DNA from: RBG-16-42-24 sp964396785
Lineage (GTDB): Bacteria > Patescibacteriota > Microgenomatia > UBA8517
Reading direction: 5' to 3'
DNA length: 34,012 nucleotides
NCBI GenBank assembly: GCA_964396785.1
Contig: CAYNFU010000005.1
Coordinates: 1 to 34,012, forward strand
Below are positions 1 to 7,902 of this stretch, one piece after another; position 1 is the first letter of the stretch, and every line of letters begins with the position of its first letter. The translations under genes and the position numbers were made by a program. A model generated the notes under the pieces. It was not told where the DNA came from, did no database searches, and worked only from the letters and a program-made list of their open reading frames with translations.

Positions 1-793
1 TTAAAGAAGAAACTATAGTTACCTCGTAGGACTCAAAAATGTCAGCCGCCATTCCTGCACAGTCCCCGACGTTATCTCCTACAAGGTCAGCTACGACCCC
101 CGCATTTCTGGGGTCATCCTCGGGCAAGTCCTTCTCGACTTTTCCCACGAGGTCCGCCCCCATATCTGCCGCCTTGGTGTAAATTCCTCCCCCTATTCTC
201 ATAAAAAGGGCAACGAGTGTTCCCCCGAAACCAAACCCAAGGAGTGCGTCGGGCGCAGCTTTTCCAAAAACCATAAATATTACTGTTCCCCCGAGAAGCC
301 CGAGACCGTCAGTAAGCATTCCGGTAAAAGTTCCTGCCCGGTAAGCCGTAGTTAGAGCGCCGTTATAATCCCCTTTTACCGCCTTTGCGGTAACCCTGAC
401 ATTTCCTTCAATTGCGACACGCATGCCAAGTTGTCCAACGAGAGTCGAAAATGAAGCACCCACGATAAAGGCTATAGTTCGGCCCAAGGCGACTATCAAA
501 GTTGCATTATCTCCAAATCTAGCGACTGCTTCGGCCGACGGTGGGACAACGTAGACGCTTAAGAAAAGAATTACTATTAATGCAAGAAGTACAAGCACTA
601 TAGTTTTTAGTTGTTTTCGCAAGTACCCTTCCGCTCCCCGCTTAATGGCTTTCCAAACGGTTTGCATTTTTTCAGTGCCTTTGTCCTCCGAGGAAGTTTT
701 TTTCCAAAGCCAAAGGGCGTAAATAAGAGCCGAGAAGGCAACGCCTATTACCCCCCAAAGCATCATTTGTTCAAAAGCTGCTAGCTCATTCAT
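1..793 (-). CDS. hppA: Membrane-bound proton-translocating pyrophosphatase, N-terminal part (cut by window edge)
   Basis: The family hydrolyses pyrophosphate to pump H+ (or Na+) across the cytoplasmic membrane. About 264 N-terminal residues are visible; the frame stays open to the left edge, and family members are usually near 700 residues. The start at 793 gives MNELAAFEQMMLWG, followed by a first membrane helix and then further hydrophobic helices. Family signatures are clear: GADLVGKVEKDLPEDDPRN near residue 213 (substrate-binding loop with the Asp/Lys cluster), then DLVGDNVGDCAGMAADIFE. The residues that separate K+-dependent from K+-independent and Na+ from H+ types lie outside the window. 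The gene has its own promoter and sits downstream of the PlsC-like gene on the same strand. In a small fermentative cell it would recycle biosynthetic pyrophosphate (inference). Confidence 0.95.
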   Translation of the reverse strand, partial: MNELAAFEQMMLWGVIGVAFSALIYALWLWKKTSSEDKGTEKMQTVWKAIKRGAEGYLRKQLKTIVLVLLALIVILFLSVYVVPPSAEAVARFGDNATLIVALGRTIAFIVGASFSTLVGQLGMRVAIEGNVRVTAKAVKGDYNGALTTAYRAGTFTGMLTDGLGLLGGTVIFMVFGKAAPDALLGFGFGGTLVALFMRIGGGIYTKAADMGADLVGKVEKDLPEDDPRNAGVVADLVGDNVGDCAGMAADIFESYEVTIVSSL

Positions 794-806
794 AGCTATT
801 AAAATC

Positions 807-822
807 GACCCATCGAGGGGTC
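807..822 (-). other. Short hairpin in the hppA leader
   Basis: GACCC and GGGTC (5 bp, 6-nt loop) form a perfect inverted repeat between the hppA promoter and its start codon, ending 13 nt before the ATG. No Shine-Dalgarno is visible between them. It may affect initiation or be chance; it is too weak to call a terminator. Confidence 0.3.
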
Positions 823-832
823 ACAATGTCTT

Positions 833-861
833 ATTCTAAAAAGAGTTCGAGGATTTTGCAA
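833..861 (-). promoter_or_regulatory. Probable hppA promoter
   Basis: On the minus strand TTGCAA (856-861) and TAGAAT (833-838) are separated by exactly 17 bp, a good sigma-70-type match. The -35 lies just before the stop of the upstream PlsC-like gene. The predicted transcript start near 826 leaves a leader of about 33 nt before the hppA ATG. Confidence 0.55.
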
Positions 862-864
862 TAA

Positions 865-1749
865 TTATTTTTCGGGAAGTTTATCAAAGACTATAACTTT
901 CCCTTTTTCCCCCGAGCGTTGCTCAAATCTTCCGGCGTAGGTATGCGCCAAAAGCGATTTGTGATAAAACCCGTGCATACTTTCGGGAAGTATCTCCGTT
1001 AGCCTTTCCATAAGATAGTGGCTTATTTTATCAGCCTCTTTCCCTTCGCCTCTTTGGCTACTTTCGCTTAAGAGAGATTCGAGAGTTATCGGCTCACCAA
1101 TCCTTATAGTCACACCCCCACCCCTAATTGGCCTATAGTGGATTTTTCCACTTTTAAAATTGTCGAATACTATCGAGAGTGGTATAAAGAAGCCACCTCC
1201 AATTTGACCCTTATCTTTAAGTTTTTTCATAACTCTGGCAACTGCTCCGACCCCGCTTTCTGCGGGCATTAAGGAAGCCCCCTCGCTTCTATGGCCTTCT
1301 GGGAAAATTATAATAAGGGGCCCACTGGGCATTACCGAATTTATTAGGCGTGCAAACTTATCATCTAGTGTTCGGGAGATCCTGGGGTCGATAGGATTTT
1401 CTCCCCTTCTTCTATACGATTGAACGACTTCGGGCATTTGAAATCCTGCCTGATTTCTCCCAAGACCAGTAAGCACTGAATATAAAGCGTAGTTTTTGAA
1501 TTGAGCGTGGTGGTGTGAAACCGGAATGACGACGTTGTCGAGTCTTTCGGGAACAAAACGCTGTAAAAATGAAACTACAAGAACTGGGTCGTCTATGGCC
1601 GAGTGGTTGAAATAGATAACCGCAGGGTGATCCGGTGTTTCCCTCAAAACGTCCAAATTATTTATCCCTTGGGATTTCAGTTGGTAGCCTAAGGAAGCTA
1701 TTATTTCAAAACCACGGAGGAAATTTCCGTTATCTATTTCTCTCGGCAT
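865..1749 (-). CDS. PlsC-like 1-acylglycerol-3-phosphate acyltransferase family protein
   Basis: A member of the membrane glycerolipid acyltransferase superfamily, whose members esterify lysophosphatidate or related acceptors. The catalytic HX4D motif is H49-SAID-D54 in the block FNHSAIDDP. The second signature, FPEGHRS at residues 149-155, binds the glycerol phosphate in characterised enzymes. At 294 residues it is somewhat longer than bacterial PlsC (about 240-250), with a C-terminal extension of unknown role. No strong transmembrane helix is obvious, so it may be peripheral. The -10 TATAAT lies only 8 nt upstream of the ATG, implying a leaderless message. Because such cells often lack fatty acid synthesis, the acyl donor may be scavenged lipid (inference). 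The acceptor cannot be told from sequence. Confidence 0.8.
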   Translation of the reverse strand: MPREIDNGNFLRGFEIIASLGYQLKSQGINNLDVLRETPDHPAVIYFNHSAIDDPVLVVSFLQRFVPERLDNVVIPVSHHHAQFKNYALYSVLTGLGRNQAGFQMPEVVQSYRRRGENPIDPRISRTLDDKFARLINSVMPSGPLIIIFPEGHRSEGASLMPAESGVGAVARVMKKLKDKGQIGGGFFIPLSIVFDNFKSGKIHYRPIRGGGVTIRIGEPITLESLLSESSQRGEGKEADKISHYLMERLTEILPESMHGFYHKSLLAHTYAGRFEQRSGEKGKVIVFDKLPEK

Positions 1750-1757
1750 AAAAGTAA

Positions 1758-1763
1758 ATTATA
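1758..1763 (-). promoter_or_regulatory. -10 element of the PlsC-like gene
   Basis: A perfect TATAAT on the minus strand, 8 nt before the ATG at 1749, so transcription should begin at or next to the start codon. No convincing -35 is seen at 16-18 bp. Confidence 0.45.
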
Positions 1764-1779
1764 CAAAATAAAAGTGAAG

Positions 1780-2352
1780 TTAATACTTGCCCTTTGTAAG
1801 GTCGTCTAGAACGCTTACTACTCTGGCTGTCATCCTAAGAAATCCTGCTTGCAATTTATATGGTTCAGTTGCGCCCGGCTTGACCGAAACCATAAGAGAT
1901 GGGACCTCTTCTTCTAAAATAAACCAAGCTAAACCGCGCTCAAAAAGTGAGTGTTGGTTGGGGAGTAGCTCAATATTTATAGAGGAAACTTCATGACCGT
2001 TAGTAGAAACACTATGGTGGCCTGCAACGCTTCTTGGTGTAACTCCAGGTTTTTCCGCGCGAGAATAGACTACAAGTTTTTCATCCTCAGATCCCGAGAC
2101 ACCAATTAATCTGGCGGCAATTTGCAATGTTGGAACGGGGTATTGGAAGTTATGCAAATATTGAGAATTTTGGCAATTCCATTCAAAAGCTTTTTGAAAA
2201 GTCTCAAAAATACGCTCTTCTAAAAACTCTCCCTTCGGGCGACCGAATTGGTTCACTCCAGTTATTCGAGTTTGGGTCACCCGAATATTAGCGCTCTTTA
2301 AAAGCTCTTTTGGGTCTAAGGGGACTGATTCATCTTCTGGACTTCTAGACAT
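1780..2352 (-). CDS. Hypothetical protein, 190 aa
   Basis: I do not recognise this protein. It is soluble, without a signal peptide or membrane helix, and has a charged, proline-containing N-terminus (MSRSPEDESVPLDP). The middle is mixed alpha/beta-like, with a GHHSVSTNGHEVSS stretch carrying three histidines near residues 110-120. It lies 27 nt downstream of gyrB on the same strand, with its own well-spaced promoter in the gap and only 9 nt between the -10 and the ATG. Position and coding quality support a real gene, but nothing shows its function. A link to gyrase or to lipid metabolism would be guesswork. Confidence 0.75.
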   Translation of the reverse strand: MSRSPEDESVPLDPKELLKSANIRVTQTRITGVNQFGRPKGEFLEERIFETFQKAFEWNCQNSQYLHNFQYPVPTLQIAARLIGVSGSEDEKLVVYSRAEKPGVTPRSVAGHHSVSTNGHEVSSINIELLPNQHSLFERGLAWFILEEEVPSLMVSVKPGATEPYKLQAGFLRMTARVVSVLDDLTKGKY

Positions 2353-2361
2353 AATCGGGGA

Positions 2362-2390
2362 ATTTTACAGTGAATAGGCTTAAATGTCCA
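2362..2390 (-). promoter_or_regulatory. Promoter of the 190-aa gene
   Basis: On the minus strand TGGACA (2385-2390), a 17-bp spacer and TAAAAT (2362-2367), with 9 nt to the ATG. The -35 overlaps the last codons of gyrB. Near-leaderless geometry. Confidence 0.5.
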
Positions 2391-4341
2391 AAGTAGCCAT
2401 TTTCGCGTGGGTTTGGATGAATTTCTTTCTCGGAGGAACTTCTTCTCCCATAAGCATGGTAAACATCCTGTCCGCCGCTTCTGCGTCGTCAATTGTTATT
2501 TGCTTTAGGGTTCTTTTTGCCGGATCCATGGTGGTTTCCCAAAGCTGAAGTGGATTCATCTCCCCCAAACCTTTATATCTTTGAATAGTCGGTTTCCCTC
2601 CGTCTCTTTTCAATATTGTGTCTTTTTCTTCGTCGGTGTAGGCATAGTTAACTACTTTTCCAATCTGGATTTTATAAAGAGGGGGAAGAGCGACATAAAG
2701 AAAGCCTCTCTCAACTATTTCCGGCATATGGCGGAAGAAAAAGGTAAGTAGAAGGGTCTTAATATGTCCCCCGTCTACGTCCGCATCCGTCATGATGATT
2801 ATGCGGTGATATCGGACCTTTTCATAGTTAAGTGAATCCCCTATTCCTCCTCCTAGGGCAACAATTAGGTCTCTAATTTCTTCAAACTTAACAATTTTAT
2901 CGAGCTGAGCTCTTTCGGTGTTTAAGATTTTTCCTCCAAGGGGAAGTATTGCTTGAAACTTTCGGTCCCTCCCTTGCTTGGCAGACCCTCCAGCGCTATC
3001 GCCTTCGACGATATAGAGTTCTGAAACTGTCGGGTCTGAGGTTTGACAATCCGCAAGTTTTCCTGGAAGCATTGCGCCCTCTAAGGCACCTTTCCTTAGA
3101 ACCGCTTCCTTGGCAGCACGAGCGGCAAGGCGCGCCTGGGCTGCCAAGAATACTTTCTCAAGTATCCTTTTTGCATCAGCCGGGTGCTCTTCAAAGTAAT
3201 AGTCGAGCCCTTCTTTGACTGCGGTGGCTGTAAAGCCCTGAACCTCGGGGTTATTAAGCTTTGCCTTTGTTTGTGATTCGAACTGAAGTGCTTCGGAGGA
3301 CATTTTGATATAAACGACCGCAGTTAAGCCTTCTTTAAGGTCATCCCCCGTTAAAATATTTTTGTCTTCATTTTTACCATTTCCATTTCCGTTTAAGCGC
3401 TTGGCATAGTCAGAAATAGCCCGGGTGAGAGCGATTCTAAAACCGGTAACGTGAGTTCCCCCGTCGGTTGTGTTTATTCCGTTTACAAAACCCTTAACAT
3501 TTTCGGAGTAAGAATCCGTGTATTGAAGGGCCACCTCACAAGAAATACCCGCGTCCTCTTTGGCCATATAAAGAACGTCCGATATTGCTACTTTGCCGCG
3601 GTTTGTATGGGCGACCAACGATTTTATTCCGCCCTCGAAGTAGTAGGAGAAAACTTCTCCATTTCTTTCGTCAATAAAATGAAAAGAGAGGCCCCCCACT
3701 AAGTAGGCTCTATCTTTTAAGAGAGCTTTGGCCTTTTCGTCGTCAAAAGTGACTTCGCCAAAAATAGCCTTGTCAGGGTAGAAGGTTGTGATAGTTCCTG
3801 AAGTCTCTTCATTAACTTTTATCCCCCACTTACTTGGAAGCCACTCGCTAAGTTGTTTTTCCGTAGCAAGTGCCACCCCTTTTATGGGTTTACCTGCTTT
3901 GTATTCTTGGAAGTAAGCCTTCCCGTCTCTTAATACGATAACTCTAAAGAATGAGGAAAGCGCATTGACAACCGAAGCTCCTACTCCGTGAAGACCACCG
4001 GAAATTTTGTAGGCTCCACCGCCGAACTTACCCCCGGCGTGGAGTTTGGTCATGGTAAGCTCGAGGGCCGAAACTCCCGATTTGTGCTTATCAACCGGGA
4101 TTCCTCGGCCGTCGTCTCGAACTGTGGCCGAGCCGTCTTTAGAAATAACCACCCAGATATTTTTGGCTACCCCTGCAAAGGATTCATCGACCGAGTTATC
4201 GACTATCTCACGGAGGCACTCATGAAGTCCCCTGGAGTCAGTTGAGCCAATATACATACCAGGTCTTTTTCTGACTGGTTCAAGGCCCTCAAGGACCTGA
4301 ATTTCTTTTGCCGTGTAGTCGGAGAAATCACGTTTTGCCAT
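2380..4341 (-). CDS. gyrB: DNA gyrase subunit B
   Basis: ATPase subunit of DNA gyrase, which introduces negative supercoils as a GyrA2GyrB2 complex. At 653 residues it is the short, Gram-positive-like form, lacking the roughly 165-residue insert of E. coli GyrB. The GHKL ATPase fold shows DNSVDE (catalytic Glu), DDGRGIPVD and GGLHGVGASVVNALS. The TOPRIM domain has EGDSAGG with metal-binding E446 and the triad D519, D521, D523 (DADVDG), followed by QRYKGLGEMNP. The start is supported by the family's usual N-terminus (DYTAKEIQVLEGLEPVRKRP) and by a GAGGG Shine-Dalgarno 5 nt upstream. ParE is a possible alternative name for this family, but the overall motifs and length fit GyrB. gyrA is not in the window. 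Confidence 0.96.
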   Translation of the reverse strand: MAKRDFSDYTAKEIQVLEGLEPVRKRPGMYIGSTDSRGLHECLREIVDNSVDESFAGVAKNIWVVISKDGSATVRDDGRGIPVDKHKSGVSALELTMTKLHAGGKFGGGAYKISGGLHGVGASVVNALSSFFRVIVLRDGKAYFQEYKAGKPIKGVALATEKQLSEWLPSKWGIKVNEETSGTITTFYPDKAIFGEVTFDDEKAKALLKDRAYLVGGLSFHFIDERNGEVFSYYFEGGIKSLVAHTNRGKVAISDVLYMAKEDAGISCEVALQYTDSYSENVKGFVNGINTTDGGTHVTGFRIALTRAISDYAKRLNGNGNGKNEDKNILTGDDLKEGLTAVVYIKMSSEALQFESQTKAKLNNPEVQGFTATAVKEGLDYYFEEHPADAKRILEKVFLAAQARLAARAAKEAVLRKGALEGAMLPGKLADCQTSDPTVSELYIVEGDSAGGSAKQGRDRKFQAILPLGGKILNTERAQLDKIVKFEEIRDLIVALGGGIGDSLNYEKVRYHRIIIMTDADVDGGHIKTLLLTFFFRHMPEIVERGFLYVALPPLYKIQIGKVVNYAYTDEEKDTILKRDGGKPTIQRYKGLGEMNPLQLWETTMDPAKRTLKQITIDDAEAADRMFTMLMGEEVPPRKKFIQTHAKMATLDI

Positions 4342-4377
4342 AAAAACCCTCTATTTTAGCCTTAGCTATACCCTTTA

Positions 4378-4406
4378 ATTATACCCTAAAAAAAGCCTCT
4401 ACTCAA
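4378..4406 (-). promoter_or_regulatory. Probable gyrB promoter
   Basis: On the minus strand TTGAGT (4401-4406), a 17-bp spacer and a perfect TATAAT (4378-4383). The start near 4371 gives a leader of about 30 nt with a GAGGG site at 4347-4351. The -35 overlaps the stop codon of the upstream holB-like gene. Confidence 0.55.
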
Positions 4407-4410
4407 GGCT
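4387..4410 (-). terminator. Possible weak terminator of the holB-like gene
   Basis: AGCCT/AGGCT forms a 5-bp stem with a 7-nt loop spanning the holB stop codon, followed on the minus strand by a run of seven T. The stem is short, and it overlaps the gyrB promoter spacer, so termination may be partial. Confidence 0.35.
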
Positions 4411-5004
4411 AATTACAAAGTTTGTAAGCTGCAAAAGTACGTTTCCGTTCCTCTTTATAGAGGAAAGCGCACCCAGTGCCCTTTTTAAATTTTGAGCTTT
4501 TTGGGCCAAGTTAGAATCCCCTTTTATTAGTGTTAAATGCCAATTTTCAATAACTTCCTCCAAGAAGCTTTCCGCATTCTCCCTTTTTTTTATGCCTTCG
4601 ACAAAGATAAGTTTCTCCCCCAAATTCAATTTCAAAAAATTATCCGCCTCAGGGCTTATCTGCCCCCTCGGGTTTTTAACGAATATAATCTGGCACCTTG
4701 AGACAATTGTCGGTAATACTTTGGCAACTGATGCCGCGCTTAAAATATAGAAAAGGTTTTCTTGAGGCTCCTCAAGGCGCTTAAGAAAGGCATTTTGTGC
4801 TTCAGTTGTTGCCCCATCTATACCTTTTATATATATGGTCTCCCTCTGGCTCAGGGAAAGTGAAGTTACACGGGATAATTGCCTTACGTCCTCTATTTTT
4901 AGCAAGGGAAATTCCATTAAGGAAGCGTCTAATTTTTGAGACAAGTTTACCGCCTCTTTGTCTAGGTTTTCGAGGTCTTTCCCTATTAATAAGTAAGCGT
5001 GCAT
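4399..5004 (-). CDS. holB: Reduced DNA polymerase III delta' subunit-like protein
   Basis: Clamp-loader AAA+ family. The diagnostic segment is AQNAFLKRLEEPQENLFYIL, followed by LPTIVSRCQIIFV, which carries the SRC arginine-finger motif. It has about 201 residues against about 330 for E. coli HolB. The N-terminal HAYLLIG start is retained, but the GxxGxGK P-loop and the Zn-binding cysteines are missing, and the C-terminal collar domain is reduced. Delta' is a non-hydrolysing stator in characterised loaders, so loss of the P-loop is compatible with function. Two ATGs are adjacent (5007 and 5004); I chose 5004 because the -10 ends 7 nt before it, matching neighbouring promoters. It is transcribed divergently from pilB. 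Confidence 0.8.
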   Translation of the reverse strand: MHAYLLIGKDLENLDKEAVNLSQKLDASLMEFPLLKIEDVRQLSRVTSLSLSQRETIYIKGIDGATTEAQNAFLKRLEEPQENLFYILSAASVAKVLPTIVSRCQIIFVKNPRGQISPEADNFLKLNLGEKLIFVEGIKKRENAESFLEEVIENWHLTLIKGDSNLAQKAQNLKRALGALSSIKRNGNVLLQLTNFVISLE

Positions 5005-5011
5005 CATTAAG

Positions 5012-5039
5012 ATTTTATAGATCGGCCGCTAAATGTCAA
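5012..5039 (-). promoter_or_regulatory. holB promoter (divergent to pilB)
   Basis: Minus strand: consensus TTGACA (5034-5039), a 16-bp spacer and TAAAAT (5012-5017), 7 nt before the second of two ATGs. It lies back to back with the pilB promoter, the two -35 boxes being about 13 bp apart. Confidence 0.6.
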
Positions 5040-5052
5040 AGCAATTTTAGAG

Positions 5053-5081
5053 TTGATAGTTTAGAGCTCATCATTCATAAT
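5053..5081 (+). promoter_or_regulatory. Promoter of the type IV pilus locus (pilB)
   Basis: TTGATA (5053-5058), a 17-bp spacer and CATAAT (5076-5081). The predicted start near 5088 leaves only about 8 nt before the pilB ATG, and no Shine-Dalgarno is visible. It would drive pilB-pilT-pilC. Confidence 0.5.
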
Positions 5082-5095
5082 GACATTAAGTTTAT

Positions 5096-6835
5096 ATGGC
5101 TGCCCAAACGGCGGTTTCTCCAGCAGTAAATGGTGATAGTGTCAAAACCTTGGCCGATATTTTAGTTACCCAGGGGGCTTTTAGTGAAGAGAGGGCAAAG
5201 CAGGTAAAACTCGCAGAGATCCAAACTGGGAAGTCTCAAGAAGAGATTTTAAAATCCCAAAACATGGTCTCAGAAACAGACCTGGTTAAGGCGAAAGCTG
5301 CACTATATAACATTCCCTACATTGACCTTTCTAACCTTCCCGCCTCCCCAGAGGCTTTGGCGGTTCTTCCCCAAGAGGTCGCAGAAAAATTTAAGGTATT
5401 TCCTATTTCGGTAGATTCTGCCGGCAAGCAGTTAGTTCTTGCCATGGCAGACCCCATGGACCTATCCGCCATTGAGTTTATAGAACAAAAGACCGCGTTG
5501 AGGGTTAAGCCCCAAGCAGCCGAAGCTTCAAAAATTATAGAGTTTATAGCTGGTCGCTATTCAACTTCCCTAGCCCGTGAGGTCACAGAGGCTCTAAAGG
5601 AGGTTTCTCCAGAGGGAGAGAATCTGAAGATGTTTGAGACCAATAAGATGGGCATAATTAGGGAGGAAAAAATTGCCGAAATAGTATCTCACATCTTAGA
5701 GTTTGCCATGAAATCACGCTCCTCTGACGTGCACGTTGAACCCCAGGAAAAATCGACCCGAGTGCGCTACAGAATTGACGGAATTTTGCAGGAAAAACTT
5801 ACCACGCCTAAAGATTTACACGAGGCACTCATCTCCAGGATAAAAATCCTTTCTGGAATGAAAATAGACGAAAAAAGAATTCCCCAGGACGGGCGTTTTA
5901 ACTTTAAAGCAGCGGGTGAGGAGGTAGACCTCAGAGTCTCGTCCCTGCCAACCGCGTGGGGGGAGAAAGTGGTACTAAGGCTTCTTAAAAAGTCGGGTGG
6001 TGTTCCCACGCTTCCAGAGCTTGGACTTCGCGGTCGGGCTTTAAAAAACTTCGAAGATTCAATTTTAAGGCCGCACGGAATAATTGTCATTTGTGGTCCA
6101 ACGGGAAGCGGGAAAACGACCACACTTTATTCGGTTATCTCAAAAATTTCTACACCCAAAGTCAACATTGTTACGCTTGAGGACCCTATTGAATACAAAA
6201 TTGCCGGAGTCAATCAGGTTCAGATAAACCCGGCGGCGGGACTGACATTCGCATCGGGTCTTAGGAGTTTTTTAAGGCAGGACCCGAATATCATTCTTGT
6301 GGGAGAAATACGTGACAAAGAAACGGCGGACTTGGCAATTCAGGCTTCACTAACTGGCCACTTGGTTTTTTCTACCTTACATACAAACGACGCTTCGGGG
6401 GCGCTTCCGAGACTTTTAGATATGGGGGCGGAACCATATCTTTTGGCATCCTCCATGACGGCAATTGTTGCCCAAAGAGTTGTAAGACAAATCCACAAAG
6501 ATTGTAAAGTCGGCTACACCCCAGACCCCAAGGTAATGGCCGACATGAAGGCGGTTCTGGGCAGCCTCTGGCCGATAAATCGGGGCGGACAATTATATAA
6601 GGGAGAGGGAGACCCGGAGTGTGGTAATTCGGGTTACTTCGGAAGAGTAGGCATTTTTGAGGTATTGCCCATAACCGAAAAAATTAGTAGGCTTATACTA
6701 GAGAGGGCGGCGAGCTCCGCCATTGAGCGCGAAGCGCGTGAGGAAGGGATGATAACCCTCAAGCAAGACGGATACCTGAAAGTTTTGGAGGGTATCTCCA
6801 CAATTGAAGAAGTATTAAGAGTTGCCCAAGAGTAA
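5096..6835 (+). CDS. pilB: Type IV pilus assembly (extension) ATPase PilB
   Basis: Cytoplasmic hexameric motor that powers pilus extension; GspE/PilB family. The N-terminal part (about residues 20-150) resembles the T2SSE N-domain. The ATPase core has Walker A GPTGSGKTTT near 334, an Asp box TLEDPIEY near 361, Walker B ILVGEIRD near 400 and the His box TGHLVFSTLHTNDA. At 579 residues it has normal length. The C-terminal tetracysteine zinc site of PilB/GspE is half altered: the pattern reads H467-x2-C470 and D506-x2-C509 in place of Cys-x2-Cys pairs, still followed by GYFGRVGIFEVL. It is the first gene of the locus and its stop abuts the pilT ATG. Confidence 0.96.
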   Translation: MAAQTAVSPAVNGDSVKTLADILVTQGAFSEERAKQVKLAEIQTGKSQEEILKSQNMVSETDLVKAKAALYNIPYIDLSNLPASPEALAVLPQEVAEKFKVFPISVDSAGKQLVLAMADPMDLSAIEFIEQKTALRVKPQAAEASKIIEFIAGRYSTSLAREVTEALKEVSPEGENLKMFETNKMGIIREEKIAEIVSHILEFAMKSRSSDVHVEPQEKSTRVRYRIDGILQEKLTTPKDLHEALISRIKILSGMKIDEKRIPQDGRFNFKAAGEEVDLRVSSLPTAWGEKVVLRLLKKSGGVPTLPELGLRGRALKNFEDSILRPHGIIVICGPTGSGKTTTLYSVISKISTPKVNIVTLEDPIEYKIAGVNQVQINPAAGLTFASGLRSFLRQDPNIILVGEIRDKETADLAIQASLTGHLVFSTLHTNDASGALPRLLDMGAEPYLLASSMTAIVAQRVVRQIHKDCKVGYTPDPKVMADMKAVLGSLWPINRGGQLYKGEGDPECGNSGYFGRVGIFEVLPITEKISRLILERAASSAIEREAREEGMITLKQDGYLKVLEGISTIEEVLRVAQE

Positions 6836-7900
6836 ATGTCAAATATTAAACACCTGCTAGAGCTAACAGTTGAAAGGAACGCCTCAGACCTTCACGCAAT
6901 TGTCGGCATTCCCCCAACCCTAAGAATTGAAGGTCAGCTTCATCCGGTTCCCGCAGAGACGATTTCAACGCCAGATACGGTCTACTCCTTTCTTAAAGAA
7001 ATCCTCTCAACCGAAATGCTCGAGAGGCTTGTTGTAAACAAAGAAATAGACTTCTCCCTAGCTTTCTCTGAAAAAGCCAGATTTAGGGTGAATGCTTACT
7101 CTTCCAAGGGCGCTTTTGCAATTTCGTTTAGAAAAATACCTCTTGAGATCCCCGAGCTTGACTCCCTTGGACTTCCTAAAATTCTGCATTCATTTACGTC
7201 TCTTCGACAAGGATTTATTTTAGTTACAGGTCCCACAGGGCACGGAAAATCAACCACACTTGCCGCGGTACTCGATGAGATAAATAAGACCAGGGAAACC
7301 CACATTATAACAATTGAGGACCCAATTGAGTTTATTTTTAAGCCTATAAAGTCGATAATTTCACAAAGAGAAATGGGGGTGGATACTCACTCTTGGCAAA
7401 TTGCTCTCCGGAGTGTGCTCCGAGAAGACCCGGATGTAGTCTTGGTCGGAGAGATGCGGGATTATGAGACTATTTCGGCGGCTCTAACCATTGCAGAAAC
7501 GGGCCACCTAGTATTTGCCACGCTCCACACAAATTCCGCAGCCCAAACAATAGACAGAATTGTAGACGTATTCCCCGACGAGCAGCAGGATCAGGTCAGG
7601 CTCCAACTATCTAACGTCATTGAGGCTGTATTTTCCATGCGGCTTGTTCCTGGAACTACAGGGAACCGGGTGGTTGCATATGAAATGATGCTTGGCTCCC
7701 CTGCAATTAAAACCGCCGTTCGCGATGGTAAAACTCACCAGATAGATAACATACTTCAAACCTCGCAGGAGATTGGTATGAATACCCTGGAAGTTTCCTT
7801 GGCATCTTTAATTAAAAGCGGGAAGGTGTCACTCGAGACTGCCCAGGCATTCTCCTTAAGACCCGAAGAGTTAAATAGACTGATTCGTTCTTCAAGGTAA
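6836..7900 (+). CDS. pilT: Type IV pilus retraction ATPase PilT
   Basis: Hexameric ATPase that depolymerises pili and powers twitching and DNA uptake. At 354 residues it has family length. Visible motifs are Walker A GPTGHGKST at 132-140, the Asp box TIEDPIEF, Walker B VVLVGEMRD, and the His box TGHLVFATLHTNSA followed by DRIVDVFP. The C-terminal AIRNLIREGK-type retraction motif appears as AIKTAVRDGK. The ATG follows the pilB stop with no gap, indicating tight co-expression. Presence of both PilB and PilT implies dynamic, retractable pili. Confidence 0.96.
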   Translation: MSNIKHLLELTVERNASDLHAIVGIPPTLRIEGQLHPVPAETISTPDTVYSFLKEILSTEMLERLVVNKEIDFSLAFSEKARFRVNAYSSKGAFAISFRKIPLEIPELDSLGLPKILHSFTSLRQGFILVTGPTGHGKSTTLAAVLDEINKTRETHIITIEDPIEFIFKPIKSIISQREMGVDTHSWQIALRSVLREDPDVVLVGEMRDYETISAALTIAETGHLVFATLHTNSAAQTIDRIVDVFPDEQQDQVRLQLSNVIEAVFSMRLVPGTTGNRVVAYEMMLGSPAIKTAVRDGKTHQIDNILQTSQEIGMNTLEVSLASLIKSGKVSLETAQAFSLRPEELNRLIRSSR

Positions 7901-7902
7901 TA

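Noticed and set aside
5767..6123. Long minus-strand open frame inside pilB
   Set aside because: It is a shadow of the pilB ATPase domain, with no promoter or recognisable protein. Similar antisense frames inside gyrB, recG, pilM, pilN, pilO and the pilin genes were left out for the same reason.
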